This document shows positions 62,026-64,000 of a stretch of 64,000 nucleotides of DNA, piece after piece. A model generated the notes under the pieces. The model was not told the DNA's origin. It saw nothing but the letters and a program-made list of their open reading frames with translations, and did no database searches. Numbering within the stretch: the stretch's first letter is position 1; the number at the start of each line of letters is the position of its first letter. The stretch is from Craspedostauros australis (taxonomy: Eukaryota; Bacillariophyta; Bacillariophyceae; Mastogloiales; Achnanthaceae). The DNA lies in the NCBI GenBank assembly GCA_026770025.1, contig JAMXDE010000007.1:2976001-3040000 (forward strand). Reading direction: 5' to 3'. The translations under genes were made by a program, and so were the position numbers.

Positions 62026-62558
62026 TATTAGCACAACGCTTTATTCACCTGATTCGTTTTCTGATTAGTCTGTCCTGGTATGTGCTGAAACGATGCTTTA
62101 CTCCGACACATGATTTTCGGCATAAGAGGGACACACTAGGGAGAACATCAGAGATTCGGTCTGGCCATCGCCCGGAAAAAAGGTGATGCCCAATTTGACC
62201 TGATATACTTCCCAACTAAACCTGAAATGACAACACACCCGACGACCTCAAGCATCATCAATGGAATGTGGAATCGACAGAGCCATGGAACGGTGATGAG
62301 TGACGTCGACACAGAAGACATCATCGCCACATCATGGGTCATCTCCACATCAGAACAAGATCGGATTCGAGGTGCAATGACTGAGAGCTGACCTTGAAGA
62401 CAGCAACATGAGATACAACTCAATGAAGATAACATAAGAGCAGAAGTCACTCAACCCAAACAGTGTCTTCACTTACCAGCTTGTCACCCTCGTCCTGAAA
62501 GACTTGATCTCTCTTGAAGGACTCGTGTGATTTCGCTGTGTACGATAACGAGATAACA
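62026..62558 (+). repeat. 3' LTR of element F
   Basis: 533 bp, TATTAGCACAACGC...GAGATAACA, non-canonical start. Bases ~62206-62375 resemble the LTR of the A/C/D family (TACTTCCCAACTAAACCT, CATCAATGGAATGTG, GACGTCGACA). The right flank is GCAGT; the left duplication is lost. Confidence 0.8.
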
Positions 62559-62842
62559 GCAGTTGTGTCGCAACACCACATCAGCATGTGACGTCATTTC
62601 TCTGGGACACCCGGCAAGTGCATCAAATACATCAGTTTACGACTAGTACGACCCCAAAGTGCTTTTTGTCATTTTTTGTGTTTCTTCGTTGTTTGTGAGA
62701 TGTTGACAAAGCAATGTCGCAGCGACGTCTTCGTTTGATTCATCGATATTACCACTTTATCAATAGGTGTTACTCGGACAAATTTAGTCATTACTTCCGT
62801 TTGGTTGAAGTGTCATCGAGTCCCGTCGAACCTGCTTCCTTT

Positions 62843-62941
62843 TGCATTTAATGCACTTGGAGTGCATTAAATGCATTTGGGGTTCAAAAAATGCACTTGA
62901 AGTGCATTAAATGCATTTGGAGTGCATTAAATGCACTTCAT
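62843..62941. repeat. Palindromic ATGCAYTT repeat cluster
   Basis: Alternating TGCATTTAATGCACTT, GGAGTGCATTAA and GAAGTGCATTAA units form a ~20-bp tandem pattern in which TGCACTT and AAGTGCA-type arms pair, so the whole cluster can fold into hairpins. Confidence 0.75.
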
Positions 62942-63101
62942 CGGTTTTGCTGTCAACAATTCGTGAATGGATCCTCCTGGCGTGAACTCGCCACATCCAA
63001 CCGCTGGGCGCAAAACTGGTGGTTGCATGAGCCAGACGACTGTTTCACAAACGGAAGGTGGTCGTAGTGAGCAAGAACAATTCTCCTGCTGCCAATTCAG
63101 T

Positions 63102-63172
63102 GGTTCTTGTAAGCCCCATGCTGCGTACCATCGTGGTTTCTGTAAACCCCATGCTGGGTACCATCGTGTTTT
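63102..63172 (+). repeat. 33-bp tandem duplication
   Basis: GGTTCTTGTAAGCCCCATG / CTGCGTACCATCGT is followed directly by a near copy (GGTTTCTGTAAACCCCATG / CTGGGTACCATCGT) and a partial third unit. Confidence 0.7.
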
Positions 63173-64000
63173 CCTGAAGATACATAATCGGACAACTCTA
63201 CTTTCTTAGATAGCGATGTACCGTGTTGTCAACTAGGGTTAGACATATTTAGCTATATGTCTACGACACCGATACTGGCTGGCTTGTCCTCAACGCGGAC
63301 AAAAATCATGACGTCATTGACGGTCGATGACAGACCGAAATTGTATTCAATGGTGTGGATGGTGATGTTGTGACAGGTCTGGTGACAGGTCCGGTGTCAC
63401 GCTGTTGGTGATTTGGCTCCTTTGGGTGTTTCCTCCTCCCGGTGTTGTGTCAAGCAGCAAAGCATTGGTGGTGTCATCCCTACATGTCGGCCACACCAGC
63501 CACACGTGTGAATGCTACACAACATAATATTATGTAATGTAATGGAGGGCAGTGACTTATCCTTTGCTATGCACAACAAAATACAATACTAAATAATACT
63601 TGGCTAGTTTGTGAATGTTCTACAAAGTCCTGTGCAATCTGCTTTGTCCCCCTTGGACATGGGATGCCATGATCATCTGCTGAGCTGTTGACATGGTGCA
63701 GAAAAGGACTGGTGACAGTAGTGTTGTTATCCTTGTTGTTTCTTGCATCATGATTCAAGTGCTTGTGGATTCAATACCACTAAAACAAAAAGTATAGAGG
63801 GGGAGCAGATGAGCAACGGTTCGAAGCCAATGATGGCCATTGGCAACGACGAGCAGAGAGGAGGTCCAAACACACAGGCAGGGAATAGACCTGAAGCAAG
63901 GACAAGGCTGTACTATAGAGTAGGTATATGGAGGGAAGGCAGCATGTGCTGATTGAGATGTGGACAAAGCTGAACGTCCTGGACCATGAACAGCAGCAGA

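Larger units (their letters stand above)
56269..62558 (+). mobile_element. Ty1/copia retrotransposon, element F, 5' LTR truncated by E
   Basis: Only the last 57 bp of the 5' LTR (56269-56325) remain and match 62502-62558 of the 3' LTR except for one base. Primer-binding site, leader with a tandem repeat, intact 1796-codon polyprotein, polypurine tract and complete 3' LTR follow. It belongs to a copia lineage different from A-D: no zinc knuckles and different integrase spacing. Without a full 5' LTR it lacks its own promoter but could still supply proteins if read from elsewhere. Confidence 0.9.
62559..64000. other. Right flank, no confident gene
   Basis: AT-rich sequence with short frames. 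A plus-strand frame of 80 codons at 62967-63209 contains a duplicated unit (CKPHAAYHRGFCKPHAGYHR) and could be a fragment of a Cys/His repeat protein, but nothing supports expression. The remainder shows no recognised feature. Confidence 0.5.

Noticed and set aside
62967-63209. Cys/His repeat protein gene
   Set aside because: Only two and a half units in an 80-codon frame with no supporting context; kept as a DNA tandem repeat.
1-64000. CRISPR arrays, rRNA genes, bacterial operons
   Set aside because: No evenly spaced repeats, no rRNA-like sequence and no ribosome-binding-site spacing. The window is eukaryotic repeat DNA.

Overview
This is a transposon-dense stretch of eukaryotic nuclear DNA, most likely from a diatom. 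The Ty1/copia polyproteins resemble the CoDi elements of diatoms, the one clear host-type gene is a large intronless acyl-AMP ligase/carrier/membrane beta-helix protein of a kind I associate with diatoms and other stramenopiles, and there are no bacterial operons or ribosome-binding sites. Species was not determined. Identifications rest on reading translated sequence and motifs; no database search was possible.

Layout, left to right. 1-1119: copia RT/RNase H remnant split by a solo LTR (361-984). 1223-3112: broken gene for an unrecognised basic protein, cut by element A. 3113-10933 (-): complete copia element A. 10957-11483: solo LTR of the E type. 12606-17066 (-): acyl-AMP ligase gene, whose first 21 to 23 codons lie at 24452-24520 because element B (17067-24451, +) landed inside it. 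26050-33907 (+): element C, a relative of A. 34449-35110: a 662-bp TRIM-like element with identical 206-bp LTRs, each holding a tRNA-like sequence with A and B boxes. 35832-37766 (-): mariner-like transposase pseudogene and a LINE tail. 39478-41314: sequence bounded by inverted repeats. 42058-49910 (+): element D, a close relative of A. 49911-56268 (-): element E, a large internally deleted copia derivative whose 3' end is cut off by D. 56269-62558 (+): element F, a copia of another lineage whose 5' LTR is cut by E. 62559-64000: AT-rich flank with palindromic repeats.

Two groups of LTR element coexist. A, B, C and D have canonical TG...CA LTRs, two CCHC zinc knuckles, a roughly 385-residue insert between nucleocapsid and protease, 6-bp target duplications where these can be seen (A, B), and a palindromic 12-mer directly after the 5' LTR. 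E, F, the TRIM and the solo LTRs have non-canonical termini (TATYAG... or TAATAGAG...). Where insertion sites are clean they have 5-bp duplications. E, F and the TRIM share a primer-binding site complementary to the anticodon arm of tRNA-Asn(GUU), as expected for a half-tRNA primer. F and the TRIM share LTR start, polypurine tract and primer site, so F-like elements are the likely mobilisers of the TRIM.

Nesting suggests F is oldest, E inserted into F's 5' LTR, and D then cut E. B (about one LTR difference in 778) and the TRIM (none in 206) are the youngest insertions. The most novel object is the TRIM with a pol III-type promoter inside its LTR.
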